The notes under the pieces are model-generated. The model was not told where the DNA came from. It did not search any database and saw only the letters and a program-made list of their open reading frames with translations. A stretch of 64,000 nt of DNA, from contig NZ_JBCJKP010000001.1 in NCBI RefSeq assembly GCF_039503195.1, forward strand, positions 1,798,001 to 1,862,000, given 5' to 3'. Positions 1-8,662 of the stretch are shown here, one piece after another (the stretch's first letter is position 1; every line of letters begins with the position of its first letter). Source of the DNA: Streptomyces mirabilis. GTDB taxonomy: Bacteria; Actinomycetota; Actinomycetes; Streptomycetales; Streptomycetaceae. The position numbers and the translations under genes were made by a program.

Positions 1-1584
1 CGTGCGGGTGTCCAGGGCGCTGGTCGCCTCGTCGAGGATGAGGACCGGCGGGTCCCGCAGGATCGTGCGGGCGATGGCGAGGCGCTGCTTCTCGCCGCCG
101 GAGAACCGGTGGCCGCGTTCGCCCACGACCGTGTCGTATCCGTCGGGCAGTGACGCGATGTGGTCGTGGATCTGGGCCGCCCTGGCCGCCGCCTGCAGTT
201 CCTCGTCGGTGGCGTCGGGCCTGGCGAAGCGCAGGTTGTCCGCGACCGAGGCGTGGAAGAGGTAGGTCTCCTGGGAGACGACGCCGATCCCGCGGGCGAG
301 CGTGTCGAAGTCGAGGTCCCGTACGTCGACGCCGTCCAGCGTGACGCGGCCGCCCGTGACGTCGTACAGCCGTGGCACGAGGTAGCTGAGCGTGGACTTG
401 CCGGAGCCGGTCGGGCCGACCACGGCGAGACTGCCGCCCGCGGGGACGGTGATGTCGATGCCGTCGAGGATCGGGCCGCTCTTGTCGTCGTAGCGGAACT
501 CGACGTCCTCGAAACGGATCTCGCCCTTGACCTGGTCGAGGTGGACCGGGCGCTCCGGCTCGGTGATGTCGATGGGCAGGTCGAGGTACTCGAAGATGCG
601 CTGGAAGAGCGCGAGCGAGGTCTGGATCTGCACGCCGGTGGACAGCAGGCTGACCGTCGGCCGGAACAGACCCTGCTGGAGCGAGACGAAGGCGACGAGT
701 GTGCCGATCGACACGGACGGGCCGCCGAACTGGAGGGCCATGCCCGCGGCCCAGTAGATGACGGCCGGCATGGCGGCCATGACGATGCCGATGACGGACA
801 TGCGCCAGCGGCCCGCCATGTTCGACTTCACCTCGAGGTCGACCAGGCTGTCGGACTCGGCCTCGAACGCCTTGGTGAGCGAATCGCCGCGGCCCATGGT
901 GCGGCCGAGCAGGATGCCACTGACGGAGAGCGACTCGGTGACGGTGGCGGCCATCGCGGCCATCTGCTTCTGGCGTTGGGTCGCTATCTTCTTGCGTTCG
1001 TTGCCGACGCGTCGGCTGATCCACACGAAGACCGGCAGCAGGAGCAGCGAGACCACGGTGAGCCGCCAGTCCAGGGCGACCATCGCGACGATCGTGGCGA
1101 CCACACTGGTGAGGTTGGAGACCAGCGAGGTGGCGGTGGAGGTCACGGTCGCCTGCATGCCGCCGATGTCGTTGGCGATGCGGGACTGGACCTCGCCGGT
1201 GCGGGTCCGCGTGAAAAAGGCGAGCGACATGCGCTGCAGTCGGCCGTACACGGCGGTGCGCAGGTCGTGCATGACGCGCTGGCCGACGGTCGTGGAGATC
1301 AGGGTCTGCAGGACACCGAAGATGCTGGTGACGACCGCGCTGAGGATCATGCCGAGCGCGAGCAGGCTCAGCAGACCGGTGCGGCCCTGGGGGATCGCGA
1401 CGTCCAGGGTCTCCTTCAGCAGGAAGGGGGTCGCGACGGTGACGAGGGACGAGGCGCCGACCAGCAGGCCGACGATCGCGAGGCGGCCACGGTAGGGCCG
1501 GAACAGCTTCAGGATGCGGCGCACCTGCCGTGGCTGTTCGCCCTCGGCGGGTGACGGGGTCCAGGTGGATCGGTCGGGACGCAT
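1..1584 (-). CDS. ABC exporter, fused permease and ATPase (3' end cut by window)
   Basis: The first 528 codons of a half-size ABC exporter are visible; the stop codon lies outside the window. The start is the ATG at 1584, giving MRPDRSTWTPSP. An N-terminal membrane domain (about residues 30-320) is followed by a nucleotide-binding domain with Walker A GPTGSGKST near residue 390, signature FSGGEKQR and Walker B VLILDEATSALD, so this ATPase site looks complete and a homodimer is likely. The gene is divergent from a MarR regulator gene at 1700, with a palindromic operator between them. This is the classic layout of a MarR-controlled drug or metabolite exporter. The substrate cannot be read from the sequence. 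Confidence 0.93.
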   Translation of the reverse strand, partial: MRPDRSTWTPSPAEGEQPRQVRRILKLFRPYRGRLAIVGLLVGASSLVTVATPFLLKETLDVAIPQGRTGLLSLLALGMILSAVVTSIFGVLQTLISTTVGQRVMHDLRTAVYGRLQRMSLAFFTRTRTGEVQSRIANDIGGMQATVTSTATSLVSNLTSVVATIVAMVALDWRLTVVSLLLLPVFVWISRRVGNERKKIATQRQKQMAAMAATVTESLSVSGILLGRTMGRGDSLTKAFEAESDSLVDLEVKSNMAGRWRMSVIGIVMAAMPAVIYWAAGMALQFGGPSVSIGTLVAFVSLQQGLFRPTVSLLSTGVQIQTSLALFQRIFEYLDLPIDITEPERPVHLDQVKGEIRFEDVEFRYDDKSGPILDGIDITVPAGGSLAVVGPTGSGKSTLSYLVPRLYDVTGGRVTLDGVDVRDLDFDTLARGIGVVSQETYLFHASVADNLRFARPDATDEELQAAARAAQIHDHIASLPDGYDTVVGERGHRFSGGEKQRLAIARTILRDPPVLILDEATSALDTRT

Positions 1585-1648
1585 GGGCTCCTACGGGAGG
1601 TGAGACGACGGCTACGCAGGGCAGACAAACGATGACTGGCGGAGCCTA

Positions 1649-1677
1649 GCTCATTGTTACCTATACTCACAATGAGC
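1649..1677. promoter_or_regulatory. Palindromic operator between the ABC exporter and MarR genes
   Basis: GCTCATTGT (1649-1657) and ACAATGAGC (1669-1677) form a perfect 9-bp inverted repeat with an 11-bp spacer, about one helical turn between arm starts plus half a turn. It lies in the only AT-rich stretch of the divergent intergenic region. Spacing and symmetry fit binding by a MarR dimer, most likely the product of the gene at 1700, which would then control itself and the exporter. Confidence 0.8.
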
Positions 1678-1699
1678 CGCATCCTGATATTGTTCCCGT

Positions 1700-2155
1700 A
1701 TGACCACCCCCGATGCCGACGGCCTGCTCGCCGAGCAGTTGCTGCGGCTGACCCGACGTGTGCACCGCATCCAGAAGCGGCACCTCGAGCAGCGTGAGCT
1801 GGGCATCACCCCGGCCCAGTCCCGGCTGCTGCGCACGCTCGCGCACTACAGCTCACCGCCGCGCATGGCGGATCTCGCCGAGCGCCTGGAGGTGGTGCCC
1901 CGGGCCGTGACCACGCTGGTCGACGGCCTGGAGGCGAGCCGGAAGGTGCGCCGGGTCCCCGATCCCACCAATCGGAGGGTGATCCGGATCGAGGTCACGG
2001 ACGAGGGGCGCGAGGCGCTGCGCGAGCTGCGCGGCGCACGCCGGTCGGCCGCCGAGGAGATCCTGGCGCCGTTGACGGACGAGCAGCGCGAGGTGCTCGG
2101 GGGGCTGCTGGACACGCTGGTGGACGGCATGCCCAGGCTTGAGCACCGCTGCTGA
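1700..2155 (+). CDS. MarR-family transcriptional regulator
   Basis: A 151-residue winged-helix protein of normal MarR length. The DNA-binding core covers about residues 35-105: GITPAQSRLLRTLAHY, then a recognition helix around RLEVVPRAVTTLVDGLE, then a wing with the typical DPTNRRVIRIEVTDEGR. A C-terminal helix (REVLGGLLDTLVDGM) serves dimerisation. It is divergent from the ABC exporter and probably binds the palindrome at 1649-1677, which overlaps the promoter region of both genes. No clear Shine-Dalgarno sequence precedes the ATG, so the message may be leaderless or weakly initiated. The ligand is unknown. Confidence 0.93.
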   Translation: MTTPDADGLLAEQLLRLTRRVHRIQKRHLEQRELGITPAQSRLLRTLAHYSSPPRMADLAERLEVVPRAVTTLVDGLEASRKVRRVPDPTNRRVIRIEVTDEGREALRELRGARRSAAEEILAPLTDEQREVLGGLLDTLVDGMPRLEHRC

Positions 2156-2201
2156 GGGGTTGCCGCGGGCGGCCTCGTCGCGCGGCGCACGACGCGATGG
2201 A

Positions 2202-2243
2202 CCGCGCGCCCCCACTCCGTACGGCTGGAGTGGGGGCGCGCGG
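2202..2243. terminator. Bidirectional hairpin terminator
   Basis: A perfect 17-bp stem (CCGCGCGCCCCCACTCC at 2202-2218, complement at 2227-2243) with an 8-nt loop lies between the convergent MarR and symporter genes. There is no U-tract, as is common in Streptomyces terminators. It can serve both strands. Confidence 0.85.
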
Positions 2244-2285
2244 CCCGTTCCGGAGGCACGGGGGCGGTGACCCGTCCCGAGTCGG

Positions 2286-3752
2286 TCAACCGATCTCGGG
2301 GGCAGGTTCCTTGGCCGACAGGGCGGGGACTTCCGGCTCGACCGATGGGGCCGGGACTTCCGCCCTGGCCGAACGGACGGGGCCTTCCGCCCGGGTCGAC
2401 TCGGGCGCCGGTTCTTCCGTCGGCGACTCCGGCGTCCGCGGCTCGTCGTCCTCCTCCACGAACGCGATCTCGCCGTCCAGCATCTTCTTCGCCCGCTCCA
2501 TGTCGAGCGCGCCGTCCCAGCGGGAGACCGCGAAGACGGCGACGCAGTTGCCGAGGAGGTTGGTCGCGACGCGCATCGAGTCCATGATGCGGTCCACGCC
2601 GAGGAGGAGGGCGACGGCTCCGGCGGGGATCACCCCGAGCGAGGAGGCCGTCGCCGACAGAGCGAGGAAGGCGGAACCCGGCACACCCGCCATGCCCTTG
2701 CTGGTCAGCATGAGAACCAGGACGACAGTGATCTGCTGGCCCAGGCTCAGATCCACACCCACCGCCTGCGCGATGAACAACGTACCGATCGACAGGTAGA
2801 TCGAGGCGCCGTCGAGGTTGAAGGAGTAGCCGGTGGGCAGGACCAGGCCCACGGCGTCGTCGCGGCAGCCCGCCTGGCGCAGCTTCTGCATCATGCGCGG
2901 CATGACGGTCTCGCTGGAGGCGGTACCGAGCGCGAGCAGCATCTCCTCGCGGGTGTAGCGGACGAACTTCCAGAGGCTGAGCCCCGTGACCGCCTTCAGA
3001 GCGACGGCGAGCAGCGCGAGGAACAGCAGCGCGACCGCGTAGCACAGCGCGATCAGCTTGCCGTACGTCTTGATGACGCCGAGCCCGTACTCCCCCACCA
3101 GGTGGACCATCGCGCCGAACACCGCGAGCGGGGCCAACTTCATGATGAAGCCGACGATCGCGAAGACAACGTCCTGGACCTGCTCGATGGCGGGCAGCAC
3201 CTTGGGCACCTTGGAGTTGCCGAGGTGGAGCAGTGCCGCGCCCGCCAGGCAGGCGAGGACGAGGACTTGGAGCAGGGAGTTCTCGGCGAAGGCCCCGACC
3301 GCGCTCTGCGGCAGCGCGTTCAGGATGAACTCGCCGGTCGACGGGAGCGAGCCGCCGCCGGTCTTGCCGTCGACGGCCGAGGCGTCGAGCTTCGAGGGGT
3401 CGGCGTGCATGCCCGAGCCCGGGCCGACGACGTTCGCCGCGATCAGCCCGAGGAGCAGCGCGGCGGTGGACGCGACCTCGAACCAGATCAGGGCCTTGAG
3501 CCCGATCCGGCCGAAGGCCTTCAGGTCGCCGGCCTTGGTGACGCCGACGACCACGACGCAGAACACGAGCGGTGAGATGACCGCCTTGATGAGGCGTACG
3601 AAACCGTCGCCGAGCGGCTGGAAGGTCGTGGCCGTGTCCGGCCACAACCTTCCGACGACGATTCCGAGTACGAGCGCGCAGGCGACCTGCGCGAACAGTG
3701 AGGTACGCAGTATGCGTGCGACGCGTCGCGGGGACGGTACGGACGGCGGCAC
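2286..3752 (-). CDS. Dicarboxylate/amino acid:cation symporter (DAACS/SDF family)
   Basis: A polytopic membrane protein of the glutamate/C4-dicarboxylate symporter family (DctA/GltP type), importing acidic substrates with H+ or Na+. Recognisable signatures are the serine-containing re-entrant loop GTASSETVMPRMMQKL and the substrate/cation motif TGYSFNLDGASIYLS, followed by TSKGMAGVPGSAF. A GTG lies at 3758, but GGAGG at 3760-3764 directly abuts it and sits 7 nt from the next in-frame GTG at 3752, so 3752 is preferred (488 aa). The last 60 or so residues are an acidic Pro/Glu/Ser-rich tail that is not part of the transport fold. Between 3752 and the upstream gene lies a small hairpin, so the two are probably separate transcripts. 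Confidence 0.92.
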   Translation of the reverse strand: MPPSVPSPRRVARILRTSLFAQVACALVLGIVVGRLWPDTATTFQPLGDGFVRLIKAVISPLVFCVVVVGVTKAGDLKAFGRIGLKALIWFEVASTAALLLGLIAANVVGPGSGMHADPSKLDASAVDGKTGGGSLPSTGEFILNALPQSAVGAFAENSLLQVLVLACLAGAALLHLGNSKVPKVLPAIEQVQDVVFAIVGFIMKLAPLAVFGAMVHLVGEYGLGVIKTYGKLIALCYAVALLFLALLAVALKAVTGLSLWKFVRYTREEMLLALGTASSETVMPRMMQKLRQAGCRDDAVGLVLPTGYSFNLDGASIYLSIGTLFIAQAVGVDLSLGQQITVVLVLMLTSKGMAGVPGSAFLALSATASSLGVIPAGAVALLLGVDRIMDSMRVATNLLGNCVAVFAVSRWDGALDMERAKKMLDGEIAFVEEDDEPRTPESPTEEPAPESTRAEGPVRSARAEVPAPSVEPEVPALSAKEPAPEIG

Positions 3753-3846
3753 GGGCACTCCTCCGAGGGGACTTCTGGTATGCGGAAACTTCCTTCCGCA
3801 GCGATCACTATTGAGGAGTTGCCGGTGCCGCCGGATACCTCTGTGT

Positions 3847-3876
3847 CACGTCCAGGTAAATCCTGGAACAGACGTG
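3847..3876 (-). terminator. Possible terminator hairpin downstream of the PNGase A-like gene
   Basis: CACGTC/GACGTG arms (3847-3852, 3871-3876) enclose a second inverted pair TCCAGG/CCTGGA around TAAAT. It lies just past the stop of the PNGase A-like gene and upstream of the symporter gene. It is weaker than the other hairpins here and could instead be regulatory. Confidence 0.4.
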
Positions 3877-3895
3877 CCGTTCCCCGCCCGGGGCC

Positions 3896-5641
3896 TCAGC
3901 AGTCGCTGCGGTCCCGCGTCAGCACTCCCTGCGCGGTGCCCAGAACGCGGTCGTAGCAGCCGCCCGAGCCGTACAGCCGGTAGCGCTCGCTCGTCGTACC
4001 GACCGCATGCCGTTGGTCGCGGGGCACGTTCGCGGTATACGTCGCGTCTCCCGCGTACGTGTCGTCGAGCCGGGACCACGTGGTGCGCCGGCCGCCGCGT
4101 GTCTCGTCGACCGCGGCCCGGTCGCCGAGCGTCAGGACGGTCCGCAACCGGTCGTCCGCGGCGAGCGTCGTGGTGCCGTCCATGGTGTACGTGCGGTGGG
4201 TGCGCCTCACGCCGGCCGGTCCGCGCCCGTCGACGGTGACCGTCTCGTCGTCGGTCCAGGTGGCCTTGAGCGCGTCGGTGTTCTCGCCGTCGGTCCAGTG
4301 GTGAGCGGAGGTGTTGGCGAGTGTGCGGCGCACGGTGGTCCACACCCGGCCGTGCGAGGTGTCGACGTATCCGGCGGTCGTCAGCCGGTGTCCGCCCACG
4401 GTGTCGAGATGTTCTTGCGAACCGGGCGTGTACGTCGAGGTGTTGGACAAATCGCCCGCCTCGACCTCGGTCAGCGCGCCGCTCACGTGCGCGCGCTTCG
4501 CGTCCTGCCAGACGAGGACGTTGACCGGGGTGCTCCAGCCGGTCTGGCCGGCGGCGACGCCCACGACGGAGACGTCGATCCGGTGCGGACGACCGTCGTT
4601 GAGGAGACCGGCGTAGGGCGTGAGGTCGTATTCGATCGGCTTGATGTCGAAGGCCCGCGGGCCCGGGATCACGTACCAGAGGAAGGGGTTGGACCAGCCG
4701 CCGGTCCAAACGGTCGGGAACGGCTCGGCGATGCCCGCGAGTTGGCCGTCCACCTTGATCTGCACCTCGCGATAGGGGCCCTTGTCCGCCTTGCAGGAGT
4801 ACGGGGCGGGGTCGGGCACCGTCAGGTACCAGTACTCCTCGCAGCCGCCGCCTGAGCCGGTCGCGTACACCTCGGCGACGACGCGCTCGCTGTTGCGAGG
4901 GGTGGTGAGGGTGCCGTCCTGGAGGGTGAGGACACGGTCGGGGGTCGCGGCGGACTTCACGGCGCCGCCCTGCGCGTAGAAGGTCAGGGTCACCTTCACG
5001 TCGAGGACTCCGGTGTACGTGTCGTCGACGACGTTCCCGATGAGCATCTCGACGTCGCCGCCGCGCCGGAACGTGTCGCTGTACCTGGTCACGTCCTTCT
5101 CGACGGACCACTCGATGCCGTCGGGCGAAGGCTCCGGGGTGGAGGTTCGGAAGATCTCCACGCCGCCGATGTGCAGATAGCCGAGCCGGTCGAACTGGCG
5201 CCCCTTGACCTTGCCGTCGAGTCGCAGGACGATCTTGCTCCAGCGGTCGCCGCAGCCGCTGGGCGGTGTGTACGCGCCCCGATACGGCGTGAAGTCACGG
5301 AACTGCGCCTCGGCGACCGTCACCGCACAGGACTCGGTGGCCGGTCTCGCCACCGGCGGGGCGGCGCTCAGGGGGTCGTGCCAGTCGGTGCCGAACTCGG
5401 CGGGCGTATCAGCGGCAGGCCCGGCGGGCGCATCGGCGGGCGTATCAGCGGCAGTCGCGGCCGGTGTCTCGGAGGGCGCGTCGCGGGGCGTGGCGGCGAC
5501 CTGATCCGCCGACCGGGCGGGGGTGGCGGCGAGCTGGGCGGCGTCCGCCGGCGGTGCCGCCGAGGCCGGGCCCGCTCCCAGGAAGGTACTCGCCGAGAGG
5601 ATCACTCCGGCGAGCATGGACATGACGATCCGTCTTCTCAT
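3896..5641 (-). CDS. Secreted peptide-N4-(N-acetyl-beta-glucosaminyl)asparagine amidase A-like protein
   Basis: A 581-residue exported protein. The ATG at 5641 gives a standard Sec signal peptide (MRRRIVMSMLAGVILSAS, cleavage near GPASAAPP). An Ala/Pro/Asp-rich linker follows, and the body matches the PNGase A family: LRLDGKVKGRQFDRLGYLHIGG, EIFRTSTPEPSPDGIEW and VEKDVTRYSD are hallmark segments in the N-terminal half. The expected activity is release of N-linked glycans from glycoproteins or glycopeptides outside the cell. The reading frame extends 20 codons upstream to 5701, but that would bury the signal peptide, so 5641 is chosen. It stands alone between a lipoprotein gene and the symporter gene. 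Confidence 0.88.
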   Translation of the reverse strand: MRRRIVMSMLAGVILSASTFLGAGPASAAPPADAAQLAATPARSADQVAATPRDAPSETPAATAADTPADAPAGPAADTPAEFGTDWHDPLSAAPPVARPATESCAVTVAEAQFRDFTPYRGAYTPPSGCGDRWSKIVLRLDGKVKGRQFDRLGYLHIGGVEIFRTSTPEPSPDGIEWSVEKDVTRYSDTFRRGGDVEMLIGNVVDDTYTGVLDVKVTLTFYAQGGAVKSAATPDRVLTLQDGTLTTPRNSERVVAEVYATGSGGGCEEYWYLTVPDPAPYSCKADKGPYREVQIKVDGQLAGIAEPFPTVWTGGWSNPFLWYVIPGPRAFDIKPIEYDLTPYAGLLNDGRPHRIDVSVVGVAAGQTGWSTPVNVLVWQDAKRAHVSGALTEVEAGDLSNTSTYTPGSQEHLDTVGGHRLTTAGYVDTSHGRVWTTVRRTLANTSAHHWTDGENTDALKATWTDDETVTVDGRGPAGVRRTHRTYTMDGTTTLAADDRLRTVLTLGDRAAVDETRGGRRTTWSRLDDTYAGDATYTANVPRDQRHAVGTTSERYRLYGSGGCYDRVLGTAQGVLTRDRSDC

Positions 5642-5728
5642 GTGCGGTGTTCTACGGGGGAGTCGGCCCGCCCCGCAATGGGCACTCGGTGACGGCGCCA
5701 CGCGGGGCAGCCCGGTCGGCCACGGCCG

Positions 5729-6484
5729 CTACGCCGTCAGATCGGCCTTGTCCCCCATCACGATGACGGGGTGCTGATGCGGGTCGAGCGTCCGCAGGAG
5801 GTACTCCATGGCCGGCTTGGGCACGCTGACACACGCGGACGTACCGCTGCCATGGTCCATGTGCAGCCAGATGCTGCCGCCCTTCGACTGACCCAGGGGG
5901 CGGTCCGGGTCGTCCGGCGGGGTGCCCGCGCGGCGGTTGTAGTTGATGGCGACGACGTAGTCGAAGTCGTGCCAGTGCGACCTGGCCCAGTCGCGGGGAG
6001 CCTGATAGGCCGCCGAGTGGTCGTACGGGAGCAGGGCGCCCGGGTCGTCGAGCACTCCGCCCGCGTCGGTGAGCGAGAACACTCCGACGGGGCTGCGCTT
6101 GTCGCCCTCGTGATGGTCGGTGGTCCAGCCCTTCGTCCCGTTGTGCGCGCGCCAGGAACGCCGCACCTCCCAGGTGGAACCGGACTTGGCGTACAGCACG
6201 ACCGTGGAGTCGGCGGAGTCCCTGCCCTCGCCGTAGACCGCCACCACCTGGTGGGCGTTGGACGGGATCCGGGCCTGCAGGCGGTTGCCGACCTCCGGTA
6301 TCCGGGTCAGATCGACGGCGCGCGCCGGGGCGTTTTCGCCCTTGGCACCGGCTCCGCCGTGGCCCTTCACCGCACCGTTCCCCCCTTCCGAACCACCACA
6401 GGCCGACAGGAACACAGCGAGGACACCGCACGCCACAGCGGTGAACCCCGTACGCCTCGCACCGTCTTTTCGCATGCGGCCCAT
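5729..6484 (-). CDS. L,D-transpeptidase-like (YkuD-fold) lipoprotein
   Basis: About 251 residues beginning MGRMRKDGARR, with a hydrophobic segment ending in the lipobox LSAC, so it should be a membrane-anchored lipoprotein. The C-terminal domain carries the YkuD-like signature: HMDHGSGTSACVSVP provides the His and the catalytic Cys, preceded by KRSPVGVFSLTDA. Such enzymes form 3-3 crosslinks in peptidoglycan or attach proteins. The SACVSV motif departs a little from the usual SxGCxR/N, which leaves some doubt about activity. The frame is open upstream to 6691, but the signal sequence fixes the start at 6484 or at the ATG at 6475. It is divergent from the ABC transporter operon at 6809. Confidence 0.85.
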   Translation of the reverse strand: MGRMRKDGARRTGFTAVACGVLAVFLSACGGSEGGNGAVKGHGGAGAKGENAPARAVDLTRIPEVGNRLQARIPSNAHQVVAVYGEGRDSADSTVVLYAKSGSTWEVRRSWRAHNGTKGWTTDHHEGDKRSPVGVFSLTDAGGVLDDPGALLPYDHSAAYQAPRDWARSHWHDFDYVVAINYNRRAGTPPDDPDRPLGQSKGGSIWLHMDHGSGTSACVSVPKPAMEYLLRTLDPHQHPVIVMGDKADLTA

Positions 6485-6808
6485 CGTTGCATCACGTATC
6501 GGACGAATAACCCCTACCCCCCCGACTGCTCGGTCAGGCGTTGTCTTTCCGGGCACACTTTCGATGGGTCGGAAGCCGTCCCAGCCTTGTCTCGGAGCCC
6601 CCGACCCAACTCCTGTCTCCCGAACGCGTGTCCCGATTCTCTGTCCTGAACCCATGTCCTGGGATGAAAAACCGTTTGCCTCAGGTCGCACCCTGACGCG
6701 AACCTTTCACGGTTTGCTGCCGACCCCCCACGGTCGGTCGGTCGCCGGAACTCCACGGCATCGCCCCGGCCCCCTGACCCCACCCCTTACACGAGCCACT
6801 GGGACGTC
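6485..6808. other. Divergent intergenic region
   Basis: 324 bases between the lipoprotein gene and the ABC operon. It should hold promoters in both directions. I see several TGTCC-type short words but no clear palindrome, RNA gene or convincing reading frame. Confidence 0.5.
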
Positions 6809-8662
6809 ATGCAGATTCAAGACCTTCCCTATCCCGACCCGGGAGTGCCGGACGCGCGCTCAGGTCCCCGATTCCTGTGGTGGCTCGGCCGGAATCAGCT
6901 CGGCGGCCAGTTCAAGGCCCTTGCCTGGGGACTGCTGCACTTCGTGGCCGTCTCCGGGCTGCCGTTCTGCGTCGGCTTCGCCGTCCAGGCGGTCGTCGAC
7001 CGCTCCGGCACCCGACTCGCCCTGACCGGTGGGCTGCTGGCGCTGTGCGGCGCCTGCATCGCGCTGGGCGACACCATGCTGCACCGCGCCGCGGTCACCA
7101 ACTGGATCACCGCCGCCGCGCGCGTCCAGCAGCTGCTGGCCCACAAGACCGCCCAGTTGGGCTCCGCCCTGACGCGACGTGTCGCGGCCGGCGAGGTCGT
7201 CGCGGTCTCGACCGGCGACGTCGAGAAGATCGGCTGGTTCGTGGAGGCCCTGTCGCGGTTCGCGGCGGCCGCCCTGACCGTCGTGCTGGTCTGTGCCGGC
7301 CTGGTCGTCTACCAGCCCGCGCTCGGCGTACTCGTCGCGGTGGGTGTGCCCGTCCTGGCGCTCGCCGTACTGCCGTTGCTGCCCCGTGCCACCCGGCGCG
7401 CGGACTTCCAGCGCGAGAAGGCCGGACGCGCCACCGAACTGGCCTCGGACACCGTCGCGGGCCTGCGCGTGCTGCGCGGCATCGGCGGCGAGGAACTGTT
7501 CCTCGACCGTTACCGCCGCGCCTCCCAGGAGGTCCGCCGCGCGGCCGTGCGCAGCGCCCGGATGTGGTCGCTGATCTCGGCCATCCAGGTGCTGTTGCCC
7601 GGTCTGCTGATGATCGCCGTCATCTGGCGCGGCGTTCACCTCGCCCGCGACGGCCGGATCACGGTCGGCGAACTCGTCACCGTGTACAGCGCGGTCATGC
7701 TGCTCACGTACCCGTTGCGACACTTCGAGGAGATCGCGATGGCCTACTCTTTCTCCCGCCCGTCCGCCAAGCGCGCCGCCCGGGTGCTGTCCCTGGAACG
7801 GGCCATGGACAGCGGCGGATCGCGCTCGGCCGAGGCGCCGGCCGGCGATCTGTACGACCCCGCGACCGGGCTGCTCGCGCCCGCCGGACGGCTCACCGCC
7901 GTGGTGTGCGGCGATCCTGACGCGGCGGGTGTGCTCGCCGCGCGGCTGGGTGGCCACCCCACGGAGGAGGGCACCTCGGTGCTCCTCGGAGGCGTACCCC
8001 TCGACGACTTGCCGCTCGACTCCGCCCGTACGGCCGTCCTCGTCCAGGACAAGGACCCGGTGCTGCTGTCCGGCACGCTGCGCGAGCTGCTCGACGTGCC
8101 TTCCTCGGGTCTGGTCAGCGCCGAGGCCGCACTGTCCGCAGCGCAGTGCGGCGACGTCCTGGACGCGCTCACCCAGGGGTCGTTGGAGGCCGGGGACCCG
8201 ATGGAGGCCCGCATCACCGAACGTGGACGCTCCCTCTCCGGCGGCCAGCGCCAGCGCCTGGCCCTGGCCCGGTCGCTGATCACGGACCCCGAAGTGCTGG
8301 TCCTCGACGAGCCGACCTCCGCGGTCGACTCGCACACCGAGGCCCGGATCGCCGACGGCGTGCGCGCCCTGCGCACCGGGCGCACGACGGTCGTCCTCAC
8401 CTCCTCGCCGCTGCTCCTGGACCACGCGGACCGGGTCGTCCTGGTGCACGAGGGCGAGGTCACGGCGGTCGGCGTCCACCGTGAGCTGGTACGCGGTGAG
8501 CCGCGGTACCGGGCCGTGGTGACCCGGGAGACGGATGACGAGGCCGCGCGGAGCGGTGTGCGGGAAGAGGACGGGGCCGCGCGAAGCCACGTACGGGAGG
8601 CAGACGAGGCCGACCTGGGCGGCGTACTGAAGGAACTGGAAGAAATCGAGGAGACCGCATGA
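6809..8662 (+). CDS. Heterodimeric ABC exporter subunit 1 (degenerate Walker A, intact signature)
   Basis: A 617-residue half-transporter: membrane domain about residues 20-315, ATPase domain about 330-570. The signature LSGGQRQRLALA (near 476) and Walker B VLVLDEPTSAVD are intact. The Walker A position reads VVCGDPDAAGVLAA (near 365), lacking the GK(S/T), and the H-loop position reads LTSSPLLLDHAD without the switch histidine. It therefore cannot bind and hydrolyse ATP normally on its own, but supplies the signature motif to its partner. Its stop overlaps the start of the partner gene (ATGA at 8659-8662), so the two are co-translated. The C-terminal ~60 residues contain a loose Arg/Glu-rich repeat. 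The substrate is unknown. Confidence 0.92.
   Translation: MQIQDLPYPDPGVPDARSGPRFLWWLGRNQLGGQFKALAWGLLHFVAVSGLPFCVGFAVQAVVDRSGTRLALTGGLLALCGACIALGDTMLHRAAVTNWITAAARVQQLLAHKTAQLGSALTRRVAAGEVVAVSTGDVEKIGWFVEALSRFAAAALTVVLVCAGLVVYQPALGVLVAVGVPVLALAVLPLLPRATRRADFQREKAGRATELASDTVAGLRVLRGIGGEELFLDRYRRASQEVRRAAVRSARMWSLISAIQVLLPGLLMIAVIWRGVHLARDGRITVGELVTVYSAVMLLTYPLRHFEEIAMAYSFSRPSAKRAARVLSLERAMDSGGSRSAEAPAGDLYDPATGLLAPAGRLTAVVCGDPDAAGVLAARLGGHPTEEGTSVLLGGVPLDDLPLDSARTAVLVQDKDPVLLSGTLRELLDVPSSGLVSAEAALSAAQCGDVLDALTQGSLEAGDPMEARITERGRSLSGGQRQRLALARSLITDPEVLVLDEPTSAVDSHTEARIADGVRALRTGRTTVVLTSSPLLLDHADRVVLVHEGEVTAVGVHRELVRGEPRYRAVVTRETDDEAARSGVREEDGAARSHVREADEADLGGVLKELEEIEETA

Noticed and set aside
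160..1554. A 464-codon open frame on the plus strand across the ABC exporter gene
   Set aside because: It is a mirror frame of the minus-strand gene: its product is a low-complexity Asp/Gly/Arg/His string without any domain, while the minus strand has all ABC motifs.
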